This document shows, piece after piece, positions 19,513 to 29,210 of a stretch of DNA of 64,000 nucleotides. Position 1 is the stretch's first letter. The number at the start of each line of letters is the position of its first letter. This DNA comes from Nitrobacter sp051535235. Its GTDB lineage: Bacteria; Pseudomonadota; Alphaproteobacteria; Rhizobiales; Xanthobacteraceae. The notes beneath the pieces were generated by a model. It ran no database searches, was not told the origin of the DNA, and was given only the letters and a program-made list of their open reading frames with translations. Made by a program: the position numbers and the translations under genes. The stretch covers positions 1 to 64,000 of the forward strand of contig NZ_JBPPLZ010000008.1 in NCBI RefSeq assembly GCF_051535235.1, given 5' to 3'.

Positions 19513-22500
19513 ATGGGAATCGATCAGGGTCCGATCAGTCTCAATCAGAAATACACCCAGGGTACCGGTCACATCTTTACAACGGGCCTTCAGGCGCTTG
19601 TTCGTCTGCCGATGGCGCAAATCCGCCGCGACCGCGCAGCCGGCCTCAATACCGCCGGCTTCATTTCCGGCTATCGCGGCTCGCCGCTAGGCGGCTACGA
19701 CCAGCAACTCTTCGCCGCCCGCAGCCATCTCGAACGCTACAACATCAAATTCCAGCCCGGCGTGAACGAGGATCTCGCGGCGACCGCGGTCTGGGGCTCG
19801 CAACAGCTCCATATCTCGCCGGGTGCGGCCTATGATGGCGTTGTCGGAATCTGGTACGGCAAAGGGCCGGGCGTCGACCGCTGCGGCGACGTATTCCGCC
19901 ACGGCAATGCCGCGGGTTCGGCGCGGCACGGCGGCGTGCTATGTCTGGCCGGCGACGACCACGGCGCCAAATCCTCCACCGTGCCGCATCAGTCCGATCA
20001 CGCGTTCATCGCGGCGCTGATGCCCTATCTCTACCCATCCTCGATCCATGAAATGATTCAGATGGGCCTGCTCGGCATCGCGATGTCGCGCTATTCCGGC
20101 TGCTGGGTCGGGATGAAGGTCATCACCGAGACTGTGGAGACCACTGCCGAGATCGACCTGGCCGACGAATTGACCCCGTTTGTCATGCCATCCGATTTCG
20201 AGATGCCGCCCGGCGGCTTGAACCTGCGCTGGCCCGACGATCGCTACGATCAGGACCGGCGCCTGCAGGACCATAAGGGTTTCGCCGCGGTCGCGTTCGC
20301 GCGCGCCAACAGGATCAACCGCATCACCATGGACTCGCCGAATGCGCGCTTCGGCATCATGGCGTCCGGAAAAAGCTACGAAGATATCCGGCAGGCTTTG
20401 CGCGAACTCGGGATCACCGAGCAGGTCGCCGCGAGGATCGGATTGCGGCTTTACAAGATCGGCATGCCGTGGCCGCTGGAGCCGCAGGGTGTGCGCGAAT
20501 TCGCCGTCGGGCTCGAGGAAATCTTTATTGTCGAGGAACGTCGCGAGATCGTCGAAAATCAGGTCAAGCAGGAACTGTTCAATTGGCGCGACGACGTGCG
20601 GCCGCGCATCATCGGCAAGATGGACGATCACGACAAGCGGTTCCTGCCATTCGCTGAGGAGTTAAGCGTTGCATCGCTCGCGACCTCGCTGACCGAGCGG
20701 TTGCTGCGTTTGAATCTCAATCCGGAAATCGCCGAGATGTTGCGCGCCAAGGCTGACTGGTTCAACGGTCGGCAGGCCACGCAAATGCAAATGGCATCCC
20801 CGATCGCGCGCGTGCCTTATTTCTGCTCGGGCTGCCCGCACAACACCTCGACCAGGGTACCCGAAGGCAGCCGCGCCACGGCCGGCATCGGTTGCCACTA
20901 CATGGCGCTGTGGATGAATCGCAACACCGAAACGTTCTCCCACATGGGCGGCGAAGGCGCGCCGTGGGTCGGAATCGCGCCGTTCACCAACGAGAAGCAC
21001 ATCTTCGCCAATCTCGGCGACGGCACCTATTTCCATTCGGGCAGCCTTGCGATCCGTCAGGCCGTCGCTTCCAAGGCGAACATCACCTACAAGATCCTCT
21101 ATAACGACGCCGTCGCCATGACCGGCGGCCAGCATGTCGACGGCGACCTGTCGCCGCAGCGGATCACCTTCCAGCTTCACGCGGAAGGAGTCCGCGAGAT
21201 TTATCTGGTGTCCGAGAATCCGGACGCTTACCCGGCGGCCGATATCGCGCCGGGGACCCGAACCGCGCATCGCGACGACCTCGATACGGTCATGAAGACC
21301 TGCCGGGAGACCAAAGGCGTCTCGGCGATCGTATTCGTGCAGACCTGCGCCGCCGAAAAACGCCGCCGCCGCAAGCGCGGCACCATGGAAGATCCGCAGC
21401 GCCGTGTGCTGATCAATCCGGCCGTCTGCGAAGGCTGCGGCGACTGCTCGGTGCAGTCGAACTGCATTTCCGTGGAGCCGCTGGAAACCGAGATGGGGCG
21501 CAAGCGCACCATCAACCAGTCGTCCTGCAACAAGGATTATTCCTGTATCAAAGGCTTCTGCCCGTCGTTCGTCACGGTCGACGGCGGCCACCTGCGCCAG
21601 CGCGCGCCGGCGGACCTCGGCGCGATCGGCGAACTGCCGGAACCGCCGTCGCGACCGTCGCTGGAACAACCTTACAATATTGCAGTCGGAGGCGTTGGCG
21701 GTACCGGCGTGCTGACCATCGGCGCACTGCTCGGCATGGCAGCGCATATCGAAGGCAAGGCCAGCATGATCCTGGATATGTCCGGCCTCGCCCAGAAAGG
21801 CGGCGCGGTTCTGAGCCATGTCCGGCTCTCGCGCAATCCTGCTGACGTGACCTGTTCGCGGATCGTTACCGGCACGGCCGATCTTGTCATCGCCGCAGAT
21901 GAGGTCGTGGCCGCAGCCAAGGATACGATGACGTTGTGCGAATCGAGTCGCACTCACGGCGTCATCAATACCCATCTTATCCCGACCGCGGATTTCGTTC
22001 TCAACCGGGACTTCAATTTTCAAAGCGGCAAGGTCGGCCGTGTTCTTGAAACGGCGCTCTGCAAGGACGCGACCTTCATGGACTTCACCACGCCGGCCGA
22101 GTCGTTGCTCGGCGACTCCATCGCCACCAACATGATGATGATGGGATATGCCTATCAGAAAGGCCTGCTGCCGCTGGCGGCGGAGGCTATCGAGCAGGCG
22201 ATCGAGGTGAACGGTGTCGCGGTCAAGATCAATATCGAGGCGTTCCGGCTCGGGCGGCTTGCCGTGGTCGAACCGGCGCGTCTCGCGGAGATGATGAAAG
22301 GGAAGGATGAGCCGAAAGCGGTGAAGATGCTGGAACAGATGTCGCTCGACGAGATTGTGGCCCACCGCTCGGTTTACCTTGCGGACTTTCAGAATAAGAG
22401 GCTTGCGGAAAAATATCGCCTGATGGTTGATCGGGTCAGGAACGCGGCGGCCGGGGGCGGCTATGGCGATGCGTTGCCGCGGGCAGTCGCCGTCAATTAC

Positions 22501-23007
22501 GCCAAGCTGCTCGCCTACAAGGACGAGTATGAGGTGGCGCGCCTCTATACCGATGGTCGCTTCGAGAAGCAGCTTGGCGAGCAGTTCGAGGGCGACTACA
22601 GGATCAGCTTCCACCTCGCGCCGCCGATGGTTTCCAGCAAGAAGGATGCGCTCGGCCGTCCCGTCAAGAAATCCTATAACGGGTCACGGATGATGCCGGC
22701 TTTTCGTCTGCTGGCGAAAATGAAGAGCCTGCGCGGCACCGTCTTCGATGTGTTCGGGTATAGCGCCGAGCGCAGGTTGGAGCGCGATCTGATTGCGGCG
22801 TACGAGAAGGATGTCGCCTTCGTCCTGGAGAGGCTTTCGCCGGCCAATGTCGAGAGCGCAATCGAGTTGTTGTCGCTGCCAGAGCGCATACGCGGCTACG
22901 GCCCGGTCAAGGAAATGGCGGTAGCCGGCGTCAAAATCCGTCATTCGGAACTGGCGCGCGATCTCGCGGAGTCCCCGCCGGAGCCACGGCAGATCGCCGC
23001 GGAATAA
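19513..23007 (+). CDS. Indolepyruvate:ferredoxin oxidoreductase, fused alpha-gamma form
   Basis: The 1164-residue TPP- and Fe-S-dependent enzyme oxidatively decarboxylates aryl/2-oxo acids (indolepyruvate and related) to acyl-CoA with ferredoxin or another acceptor. The start at 19513 (MGIDQGPISLNQ) has AGAGGGTG upstream and is preferred over an ATG 30 bases earlier without a ribosome site. Visible are the N-terminal pyrimidine-like domain (FISGYRGSPLGGYDQQL), the TPP domain (FCSGCPHNTSTRVPEGS, GDGTYFHSGS), a cysteine cluster (CEGCGDCSVQSNC, then SCNKDYSCIKGFC) and the C-terminal gamma domain (VGGVGGTGVLTIGALLGMA). It stands alone and likely functions in aromatic amino-acid or phenylacetate-type catabolism; thiamine diphosphate supply links to thiL at 52.7 kb. 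Confidence 0.93.
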   Translation: MGIDQGPISLNQKYTQGTGHIFTTGLQALVRLPMAQIRRDRAAGLNTAGFISGYRGSPLGGYDQQLFAARSHLERYNIKFQPGVNEDLAATAVWGSQQLHISPGAAYDGVVGIWYGKGPGVDRCGDVFRHGNAAGSARHGGVLCLAGDDHGAKSSTVPHQSDHAFIAALMPYLYPSSIHEMIQMGLLGIAMSRYSGCWVGMKVITETVETTAEIDLADELTPFVMPSDFEMPPGGLNLRWPDDRYDQDRRLQDHKGFAAVAFARANRINRITMDSPNARFGIMASGKSYEDIRQALRELGITEQVAARIGLRLYKIGMPWPLEPQGVREFAVGLEEIFIVEERREIVENQVKQELFNWRDDVRPRIIGKMDDHDKRFLPFAEELSVASLATSLTERLLRLNLNPEIAEMLRAKADWFNGRQATQMQMASPIARVPYFCSGCPHNTSTRVPEGSRATAGIGCHYMALWMNRNTETFSHMGGEGAPWVGIAPFTNEKHIFANLGDGTYFHSGSLAIRQAVASKANITYKILYNDAVAMTGGQHVDGDLSPQRITFQLHAEGVREIYLVSENPDAYPAADIAPGTRTAHRDDLDTVMKTCRETKGVSAIVFVQTCAAEKRRRRKRGTMEDPQRRVLINPAVCEGCGDCSVQSNCISVEPLETEMGRKRTINQSSCNKDYSCIKGFCPSFVTVDGGHLRQRAPADLGAIGELPEPPSRPSLEQPYNIAVGGVGGTGVLTIGALLGMAAHIEGKASMILDMSGLAQKGGAVLSHVRLSRNPADVTCSRIVTGTADLVIAADEVVAAAKDTMTLCESSRTHGVINTHLIPTADFVLNRDFNFQSGKVGRVLETALCKDATFMDFTTPAESLLGDSIATNMMMMGYAYQKGLLPLAAEAIEQAIEVNGVAVKINIEAFRLGRLAVVEPARLAEMMKGKDEPKAVKMLEQMSLDEIVAHRSVYLADFQNKRLAEKYRLMVDRVRNAAAGGGYGDALPRAVAVNYAKLLAYKDEYEVARLYTDGRFEKQLGEQFEGDYRISFHLAPPMVSSKKDALGRPVKKSYNGSRMMPAFRLLAKMKSLRGTVFDVFGYSAERRLERDLIAAYEKDVAFVLERLSPANVESAIELLSLPERIRGYGPVKEMAVAGVKIRHSELARDLAESPPEPRQIAAE

Positions 23008-23130
23008 GACGGGCGCGGGGCGATAGCTCCGGAATAAAGGCGGGACGCCCGGCCGTTGACAATGGCCGGATATTTCCCGAAGCCGCAATTCGGCCTATAT
23101 TGAATCGTCGGGAGGCCGGTCCAAAGCGCC

Positions 23131-25812
23131 ATGCAATCCAGGTTCGGAGCACTTGTTCAGCGGATGCAATCGTCATCGCTGTCGATCGGCCAGATTACCT
23201 TCGGCGGATTTTTGCTGGTGCTATCGATCATCGCGGTAACCAGCGTGGCCAATGTTGTCGCGACACGGCATCTCGATAATACCTTCGCCGAGTTGCACCG
23301 GCTGGACAAGGTTGGCGACCTTGCCGAGGAAATCGATCGCCGGATGAACGAACTGCGTCTCGCAGCGCGAGACTACGTCACCGATCCGGGCGCGCAGTCC
23401 AACCAGGTGTGGGGAGCCGCATCATCGCTCAACGAGGTGCTCAAGAAGACCCGCATCGAGCTTGCGCCAGACCAGCAGGAGATGATCGACGGCGTCACGA
23501 CGCGGTTGGAAGCCTATCGTAGCGGTATCGCGCGGGTGAGCGACCTGATCGCAAGCCGCGCGCAACTGATCGAGACCCTACCTCAGCTACGTGAAAAACT
23601 TGAGGCTGTAACCGAGCAGGCCGCCGATCAGTCGGCCTCGAGAACGCTGTTTCGCGCCCAGAGCGATGTCGCCGCCGCACTGCTCGGGCACGACCCCGCC
23701 GCCGCGGAGCAGTCGGCGGAGAAGATGCGCGCCATCCCGATCGGCATACCTGCGGTACGTGACGCCGTCGAGGCCTATGCCGACGCCGTCATTGCGATAT
23801 CCCTGCGGGAGCGTCAGATCGCCGATCTCGACCGGGATGTGTTGGGTACCGAAGGCCGGCTGATCGGGCGGGTCACGAAATTATTGCGTGAACTGAGCGC
23901 GCAGCGCGAGCAGGTGCTGTCGCGCGATTTCGCGCGCACGCTGGCCGAAACCAAATGGCAGAGCATCGTTCTCGGCAGCGCAGGCATCATTATCGGCCTG
24001 CTCGCCGCCATGTTCGTGGTGCGGCGCACGATCCGGCCCTTGAAAGCCATCGCGAAGGCGATCCGGAAGGTGGCTGGCGGCGAAAAGCAGGCATCGATCC
24101 CCGGAACCGATGTCGATAACGAGATCGGAGATATCGCACGCGCCGCCGAAGTCTTTCGCCGGACGCTTGCTGAAGCCGACTCGGCGCGGGAAGCTGCCGT
24201 TCGTGCATTGGCCGAGCAGCGGCTGGCCGAAGAGAGCTACCGCAAACTGTTCGAAGGCTCGGTAGATGGAATTTACGTCACGACGCCGGGCGGTCAATTG
24301 CTCGATGCCAATCCCGCGCTGGCGCGGATCATGGGCTATGACAGCTCGGACGACCTGATCCGCAGCATCGGCGATATAACGCAGACGATCTATGTCGATC
24401 CGAAGGCACGCGCCGAATACCTGTCCCGAATGGAACGCCAGGGCACCGTTCGCGAGTTCGAGTATCAGGCCCGCCACCGCGACGGCAGCATCCTCTGGCT
24501 TTCCGACAGCGCGGCGGCCGTGCGCGATGAAAATGGCCTTATCGTCCGCTATGAGGGTGTGGTTCGTGACATCACCGACCAGCGGCGGGCCGAGGAGGCG
24601 ATCGCAGAAGGACGGCGGCTGCTGCAACTTGTCGTCGACACCGTGCCGGCGGTGATCAACGTCAAGAACGCCGACCTGCGTTACGTGCTGATGAACCGTT
24701 ACATGGCAGGCATCTTCGGGATCGAACCCGCAGATGCGATCGGCCGAACGACGAGCGATTTGATGTCGCGTTACGGTGCGGCCAAGACCGACGAGAACGA
24801 CAAGCGGGTTCTCAGGAGCGGCAAGGAGCTCGGCTTTTACGAAGAGGAGTATGAGGATTCGTCTGGCGCGATGCGGCAATGGCTGGTCAACAAGCTGCCG
24901 ATCCGCGACGCCGATGGTCATATCGAGAACATCGTCACGGTCGCGCTCGACATCGAAGACCGCAAGCGCAACGAGCATGAAATGCGGCAGGCCAAGGATG
25001 CGGCCGAGGCGGCGCTGCGCAACCTGCGCGAAACCCAGAACTCGTTGATCGAGGCGGAGAAACTTGCGGCGCTCGGCCGTCTTGTGGCGGGCGTCGCTCA
25101 CGAGGTCAACAATCCTGTCGGCATCAGCCTGACGGTAGCGTCGTCCCTGGAGCGCAAGATCGCGGTGTTCGCCGAGGAGGTGGAGCGCGGCGAGCTGCGG
25201 CGTTCAAGCCTGAACGATTTTGTCGCGACCAATCGCGATGCGGCCTCGCAGCTTGTCGCCAATCTCAATCGCGCAGCCGAGCTGGTCCAGTCGTTCAAGC
25301 AGGTCGCCGCCGACCGTAATTATTCGGACAAACGGATTTTCGACCTGGGAGAACTCACCGAGCAGGTCGTCATGAGTCTGCGTCCGGGCCTGCGCAAACA
25401 AAATGTGACGCTGACCGTCGATTGCGAACCCAATCTCACGATGAACAGCTATCCCGGGCCTTACGGGCAGGTGCTCACCAATCTCTTTCTGAACTCGCTG
25501 GCGCATGCGTTTCCGGACGGCGAGGGCGGTGCGGTCGATATCAACGTGCGGGGAGTCAACCAGGAAAATGTCGAGATTCTGTTTTCCGATAACGGATGCG
25601 GCATGAGCCCCGATGTCCGGCGCAAGGCGTTCGACCCGTTCTTCACCACACGGCGCGATCAGGGCGGCACGGGTCTCGGTCTGCACATCGTCTACAATAT
25701 CGTGACGAACCGTCTCGGCGGGCGCCTCGATCTCGACTCGGGATCCGGAGAAGGCACGCGGATTCACATCATTTTGCCGCGCATCGCTCCGATGGAACTG
25801 GCAGCGGAGTAG
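23131..25812 (+). CDS. Membrane PAS-PAS sensor histidine kinase
   Basis: The 893-residue sensor has TM1 (about 22-46), a helical periplasmic domain (about 47-270), TM2 (about 276-296), HAMP (297-350), PAS1 beginning SYRKLFEGSVDGIYV (about 369), PAS2 beginning LLQLVVDTVPAVINV (about 496), a coiled coil, a HisKA-like domain with phospho-His in VAGVAHEVNNPVG (about 657) and HATPase_c (LTNLFLNSLAHAFP, DNGCGM, GGTGLGLHIVYNIV). The HEVNNP box marks the NtrB/HPK4-like group. No response regulator lies next to it, so its partner is elsewhere. GGGAGG lies about 15 bases before the ATG; a start 11 codons later is an alternative. Confidence 0.92.
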   Translation: MQSRFGALVQRMQSSSLSIGQITFGGFLLVLSIIAVTSVANVVATRHLDNTFAELHRLDKVGDLAEEIDRRMNELRLAARDYVTDPGAQSNQVWGAASSLNEVLKKTRIELAPDQQEMIDGVTTRLEAYRSGIARVSDLIASRAQLIETLPQLREKLEAVTEQAADQSASRTLFRAQSDVAAALLGHDPAAAEQSAEKMRAIPIGIPAVRDAVEAYADAVIAISLRERQIADLDRDVLGTEGRLIGRVTKLLRELSAQREQVLSRDFARTLAETKWQSIVLGSAGIIIGLLAAMFVVRRTIRPLKAIAKAIRKVAGGEKQASIPGTDVDNEIGDIARAAEVFRRTLAEADSAREAAVRALAEQRLAEESYRKLFEGSVDGIYVTTPGGQLLDANPALARIMGYDSSDDLIRSIGDITQTIYVDPKARAEYLSRMERQGTVREFEYQARHRDGSILWLSDSAAAVRDENGLIVRYEGVVRDITDQRRAEEAIAEGRRLLQLVVDTVPAVINVKNADLRYVLMNRYMAGIFGIEPADAIGRTTSDLMSRYGAAKTDENDKRVLRSGKELGFYEEEYEDSSGAMRQWLVNKLPIRDADGHIENIVTVALDIEDRKRNEHEMRQAKDAAEAALRNLRETQNSLIEAEKLAALGRLVAGVAHEVNNPVGISLTVASSLERKIAVFAEEVERGELRRSSLNDFVATNRDAASQLVANLNRAAELVQSFKQVAADRNYSDKRIFDLGELTEQVVMSLRPGLRKQNVTLTVDCEPNLTMNSYPGPYGQVLTNLFLNSLAHAFPDGEGGAVDINVRGVNQENVEILFSDNGCGMSPDVRRKAFDPFFTTRRDQGGTGLGLHIVYNIVTNRLGGRLDLDSGSGEGTRIHIILPRIAPMELAAE

Positions 25813-25903
25813 CGGCCGATCCAGTGAGGCCGGCGTCGTTCGGACCCGCTTCGCAACAACCGCGCGCGCGGGGTTGATCTTCAAAATCGCGAGCGTTGTT
25901 GCT

Positions 25904-26254
25904 TCAATCCGTATCGGCGAGCTTACGCAGCGTGGCCTGAAAAATCTGACTGGCCTTTCCGACCAGAGCCGTGCCGTTCATCGTGCCGGTTGTATCGGTG
26001 AATGTGCCGGTCACGCCGACGCCCACGGGTTCAGTGCTGCCGAACAGCACGTTTCCGTCTGGACTCGGCGTGTGGCACTGGACCAGAACCTCGCCCCTGA
26101 AGGTGCCGTCGCTTTTCGTGAAATAACTGCCCGTATAGAACAGGTAGGCGTCGCCGCCGAGGATCTTGCCGTCGCGGAACATCACAACGCCGCTGCCCTT
26201 GCCCACACGCCCGTCGAGCAAGGCGACGTGAACCGAATACAGCCCATTTTTCAT
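25904..26254 (-). CDS. GrlR-like small regulatory protein
   Basis: The 116-residue protein starts at the internal Met (MKNGLYSVHVALLDGRVG), which is the conserved GrlR-family N terminus; a 15-residue upstream extension is less likely. Further matches are GSGVVMFRDGKILGGDAYLFYTGSY split over residues about 18-42 and GVTGTFTD. GrlR in enteropathogens is a beta-barrel (calycin-like) protein that binds the type III secretion activator GrlA; homologs in rhizobia occur without the LEE island and their partner is unknown. No type III genes are in this window. It is a solitary gene. Confidence 0.75.
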   Translation of the reverse strand: MKNGLYSVHVALLDGRVGKGSGVVMFRDGKILGGDAYLFYTGSYFTKSDGTFRGEVLVQCHTPSPDGNVLFGSTEPVGVGVTGTFTDTTGTMNGTALVGKASQIFQATLRKLADTD

Positions 26255-26542
26255 GGCGTTCCGCTCGTAACCCGCATTTTTGTCTTGTCCCGGCGCCATT
26301 ATGTCAAAGAGGGCGTGAGCGCGTCAATGCGACATGGCAAGGAACCCGGTTCGAAACTAGGAAGCGTCCCGCTGCCGAAGCATGGCGGGATCACCCTACC
26401 AACGCTGCCCGGTTCCAACGGCTGAATGACAAAAAGGTACGATGATCACGCTGACGTCCCGCATCGGCCGCTGCTCTTCCTTTGCGGAAGCTAGCGGACT
26501 ACCCGATCCAGGCCCCGGACCCGCAGGCCATAGCGTTCACCG

Positions 26543-27223
26543 CTACGTCTCGAGGTAGTGCTTTGGCATCGCGTCCCTGTAAGGGAACATGGCAAAGTAG
26601 GGCCGAGCTTCATCGATCACGCGCCTGACGGACGGACGCTGCATCAGACGATCCAGATATGTCGCCAAGTATCGCTGGTCGCGGGAAAACGGATGGACGA
26701 TGGATGCGAAGAATAATGCAGGCAAAGCCGCGCAATCCGCCATGGTGAAGTCGTCGCCGGCCGCCCAACGCTTGTCCCGAATTTGGTTCTCGATCATGCT
26801 GTACGCCTGATCGAGCATCGATCTCGCTTCGCCAACACCATATGGATCGGTTGCATTCGCCGGACGGATTTTGTCCGTGACGATCTTCTGCATCGGCACG
26901 CTGATATAGAGATCGAAGAAGCGATCCCACAGGCGCACCTGCAATTGCTGCCCGGCATCGCCCGGCAGGAGTTGAACAGGCCCCGGATAGTGTGCCTGCA
27001 GATACTCGATGATGATGCTGGTCTCGGGGACGGTGCGCCCCGTCACACTGTCATGGAGGACCGGAATCTTTCCCACCGGCCATCGTTCCAGGTGAGCGGC
27101 TGCCGAACCGGGGTCAGCGAAGTCGACTGTCCGGCTCTCGAAAGCGGTTTCGTTTTCGTACAGTCCGATCAGTACCTTGTGACAGAACGAGGCCAGCGGG
27201 TGCATGTAGAGAGTGAGAGTCAT
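26543..27223 (-). CDS. Glutathione S-transferase family protein
   Basis: The 226-residue protein has an N-terminal thioredoxin-like GST domain (MTLTLYMHPLASFCHKVLIG, about 1-80) with the cis-Pro in WPVGKIPVLHD and the glutathione-binding Glu/Thr in TVPETSIIIEYL, and a C-terminal all-helical domain with the N-capping motif DDFTMADCAALPAL. It probably conjugates or reduces electrophiles with glutathione in the cytoplasm; the substrate is unknown. A GGAG ribosome site precedes the ATG at moderate spacing. No obvious operon partner. Confidence 0.92.
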   Translation of the reverse strand: MTLTLYMHPLASFCHKVLIGLYENETAFESRTVDFADPGSAAAHLERWPVGKIPVLHDSVTGRTVPETSIIIEYLQAHYPGPVQLLPGDAGQQLQVRLWDRFFDLYISVPMQKIVTDKIRPANATDPYGVGEARSMLDQAYSMIENQIRDKRWAAGDDFTMADCAALPALFFASIVHPFSRDQRYLATYLDRLMQRPSVRRVIDEARPYFAMFPYRDAMPKHYLET

Positions 27224-27461
27224 GGCTCGCCAGTAGTCTCCTGATATGGAAAATTATTATCGCGTAACGGCGGCCGGATAACTTTCGCCATCGGATCGAT
27301 CGGCACAGATAACGCCTATGATGCGATGCCCCGAAGCGGCTTGCAGATCAATGGCGCTCTGTTCGACGCCAGCGCATTGGGCATGGCGTCGTAGGCGAGC
27401 GACGAGAACGCCTGGCGGCGCAAGCGATGTATGTTCTTCACCTGATCGGCTGGGTGCCGAC

Positions 27462-27530
27462 GCGCGTAAAGAAAAACCGGATAACAGGATTCATAAAACC
27501 CCGCTTCCGATAAAATCAGAAGCGGGGGAG
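27462..27530 (-). repeat. Partial dispersed repeat with terminator-like hairpin
   Basis: On the plus strand it contains CGCGTAAAGAAAAACCGGA followed by the inverted repeat CCCCGCTTC (27499-27507) / GAAGCGGGG (27519-27527). It is a divergent copy of the element at 37132 and 53911, lacking the outer AGAGCC/GGCTCT arms. Read on the minus strand the hairpin is followed by TTTTAT, so it could terminate minus-strand transcription coming from 27.6-28.1 kb. Confidence 0.55.
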
Positions 27531-27596
27531 GTCCTTGACCCAATTCGATGGGAATTCGCTTCGACGGACGCGACTTCGCGACGAAGGAGGATCGCG

Positions 27597-28109
27597 CTAT
27601 TTCGACCGGGAGTGCGATTTATGCGAGCTGGATTTGCTCTCCGTTGCCGTCTCGGAAGCGACCTGCTGCGAAAGCTGATCGAAACGTGTGCGCAGGTTTC
27701 CTACATCCGTCTGAAGAGTTTCTATCGTTGTCTTGACGGACTTCGGGGTTGTGCCGGCGTTGTCCAGCTTGGTCCTGAGGGCGTCGAAATCGGACGCCTT
27801 GAACGTGCCTAGCTGCGTATGCACGGCGGCGAGCTGCGATTGCAGCCCCTTGATCTGCGCCTCGATGTTCGAGGTATCGACCGCTGGGGGAGCTTGCACC
27901 TTGGCTTCGAGCGCGGCCATTCGCTTGTCAAGCCCGGCAACCGCATCGGCGGAGGCGACTGCCACTTTCGGCTTCGGCGGAACGTCTGCCAGCGCTTTCG
28001 ACGGAAGTGGTGCGCCGGTGCTCCATACCAAGCCCACGCTGCCGAAGAACACCGCGGCGACAATGGCTATGCCCCAGATCAATCGGGTAGAGTGGTCGTG
28101 TTCATTCAT
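27597..28109 (-). CDS. Hypothetical membrane-anchored coiled-coil protein
   Basis: The 170-residue protein follows a strong GAGGGAGG ribosome site. It has a short cytoplasmic N terminus, one TM helix (LIWGIAIVAAVFFGSVGLVW, about 9-28), then a long Ala/Lys/Gln-rich helical region (about 45-150) with heptad-like spacing (LDKRMAALEAKVQ, IEAQIKGLQSQLAAVHTQL, IETLQTDVGNLRTRFDQL) and a Ser/Lys-rich basic tail. A periplasmic coiled-coil rod is likely. No family recognised; function unknown. Confidence 0.72.
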   Translation of the reverse strand: MNEHDHSTRLIWGIAIVAAVFFGSVGLVWSTGAPLPSKALADVPPKPKVAVASADAVAGLDKRMAALEAKVQAPPAVDTSNIEAQIKGLQSQLAAVHTQLGTFKASDFDALRTKLDNAGTTPKSVKTTIETLQTDVGNLRTRFDQLSQQVASETATESKSSSHKSHSRSK

Positions 28110-28255
28110 CAGGCTGCCTCCCTCGTGTGTTGTCTTGTTGACTTATCTCCCTTTGAGCCAATTGCGGACTATGACCGCTCTGCGACTATTTGTACAGGGG
28201 TAAGAAGACATCCGGATGTTTGGATGACGCGCCGCAAATCGATTGGACAATTCTC

Positions 28256-29041
28256 ATGACTCATCGTCGTTGGCCGCTGCTCTTTGCTGCGTTCGCAGCC
28301 GCAATTTTTGGTTGCGCACATGCCGAAGGGGAAGCCTTGATCAAGCGCGTCGAGACGACGTGGCGGGCGCAGGACGGAGCGACGGTCGACGAGATACTGG
28401 CCCGGGTTGCCGAAGTCGCCCACTTTGTTCCGAGAGGATGGGAGGCCAGTCAGAAGCATGACTCCGAAGATTTCGTATCCCTTTCCTGGGCCAGAAGTCA
28501 GGGTGACATGCGTGACGACGAACACGAAATCACGTGGGACGTTTCGGCTGATGGAGTGATGTCACTCGGGCCGGCTCGTTCGAAGACGATGGAACTCGGC
28601 TGGCGGCCCTTCGCATTGTCTCTCATCGCTCATGAAGTGGCGGACGGATATCCGCAGCCTAACCTGGCCTTCTTGCGCGATGCGTCCAACTACGACTTTG
28701 TCGTCACCGCGCAGGGCGGCCTGGGCGACCTCCTGAAGAAAGGACGCTGCACGATCGGCAACCCTGTGTCTCTTGACTACGTGGTTCTGCCCGAAAAGAT
28801 GTCAAAGGATGATCTTTGGCGGCTCCAGCTTTCGGTGGATTGCGACATCAAAGGCCCGTCGTACTTTACCCATAGCGGCATCATTATTTTCACAAAGATG
28901 AATCGTGACGCGTGGCAGCCCGCTTCGTTTTTTGCTCGCCGCATCGCCAAATATCCTCCCGGTCATTGGTTCGAGCAGGTGGAACCGGACGAGCAGAGAA
29001 CGTTCGATGCGGTTCGCAAAGTGCTCAAGGGCGGGAAGTAG
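28256..29041 (+). CDS. Exported hypothetical protein
   Basis: The start at 28256 is chosen because it gives a classic signal peptide (MTHRRWPLLFAAFAAAIFGC, cleavage near AHA-EG); an in-frame TTG at 28190 would add 22 residues with no clear role. The mature protein of about 240 residues is mixed alpha/beta and contains no motif that I recognise; two cysteines (GRCTIG and SVDCDIKG) could form a disulfide in the periplasm. It is divergent from the coiled-coil membrane protein with a 146-bp gap, so the two may share control. Family unknown. Confidence 0.7.
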   Translation: MTHRRWPLLFAAFAAAIFGCAHAEGEALIKRVETTWRAQDGATVDEILARVAEVAHFVPRGWEASQKHDSEDFVSLSWARSQGDMRDDEHEITWDVSADGVMSLGPARSKTMELGWRPFALSLIAHEVADGYPQPNLAFLRDASNYDFVVTAQGGLGDLLKKGRCTIGNPVSLDYVVLPEKMSKDDLWRLQLSVDCDIKGPSYFTHSGIIIFTKMNRDAWQPASFFARRIAKYPPGHWFEQVEPDEQRTFDAVRKVLKGGK

Positions 29042-29087
29042 CTCTTGGAGCCTTTTCGGTCCTCACGGAAATTCAGGCCTCAAGATT

Positions 29088-29165
29088 TTGATGTGACGCG
29101 TTTTCTTCACGCGAACCGCTGTTCCATTCTCGGATCAAGCCCGAGGACATGCTTCGCGAAAACGC
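29088..29165 (-). repeat. Second copy of the 16.8-kb dispersed repeat, inverted
   Basis: The reverse complement reads GCGTTTTCGCGAAGCATGTC, CTCGGGCTTGATCCGAG, GAACAGCGGTTCGCGTGAAG, AAAACGCGTCACATCAA, the same order of blocks as 16812-16890. It lies 47 bases after the exported hypothetical gene. Confidence 0.7.
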
Positions 29166-29210
29166 GAGTTCAGCGCGATGCGCAACGCGTAGCGGCGTTC
29201 GGGACGGTGA

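Noticed and set aside
20662..22614. Long open frame (650 codons) on the minus strand opposite the indolepyruvate oxidoreductase
   Set aside because: It is a frame shadow caused by high-GC codon bias; it lies entirely inside a well-supported gene and has no recognisable domain or ribosome site.
26432..26556. Possible 38-codon gene preceded by an AAAAAGG-like site
   Set aside because: Pro/Ser/Gly-rich product without any recognisable feature, and it overlaps the 3' end of the GST gene.
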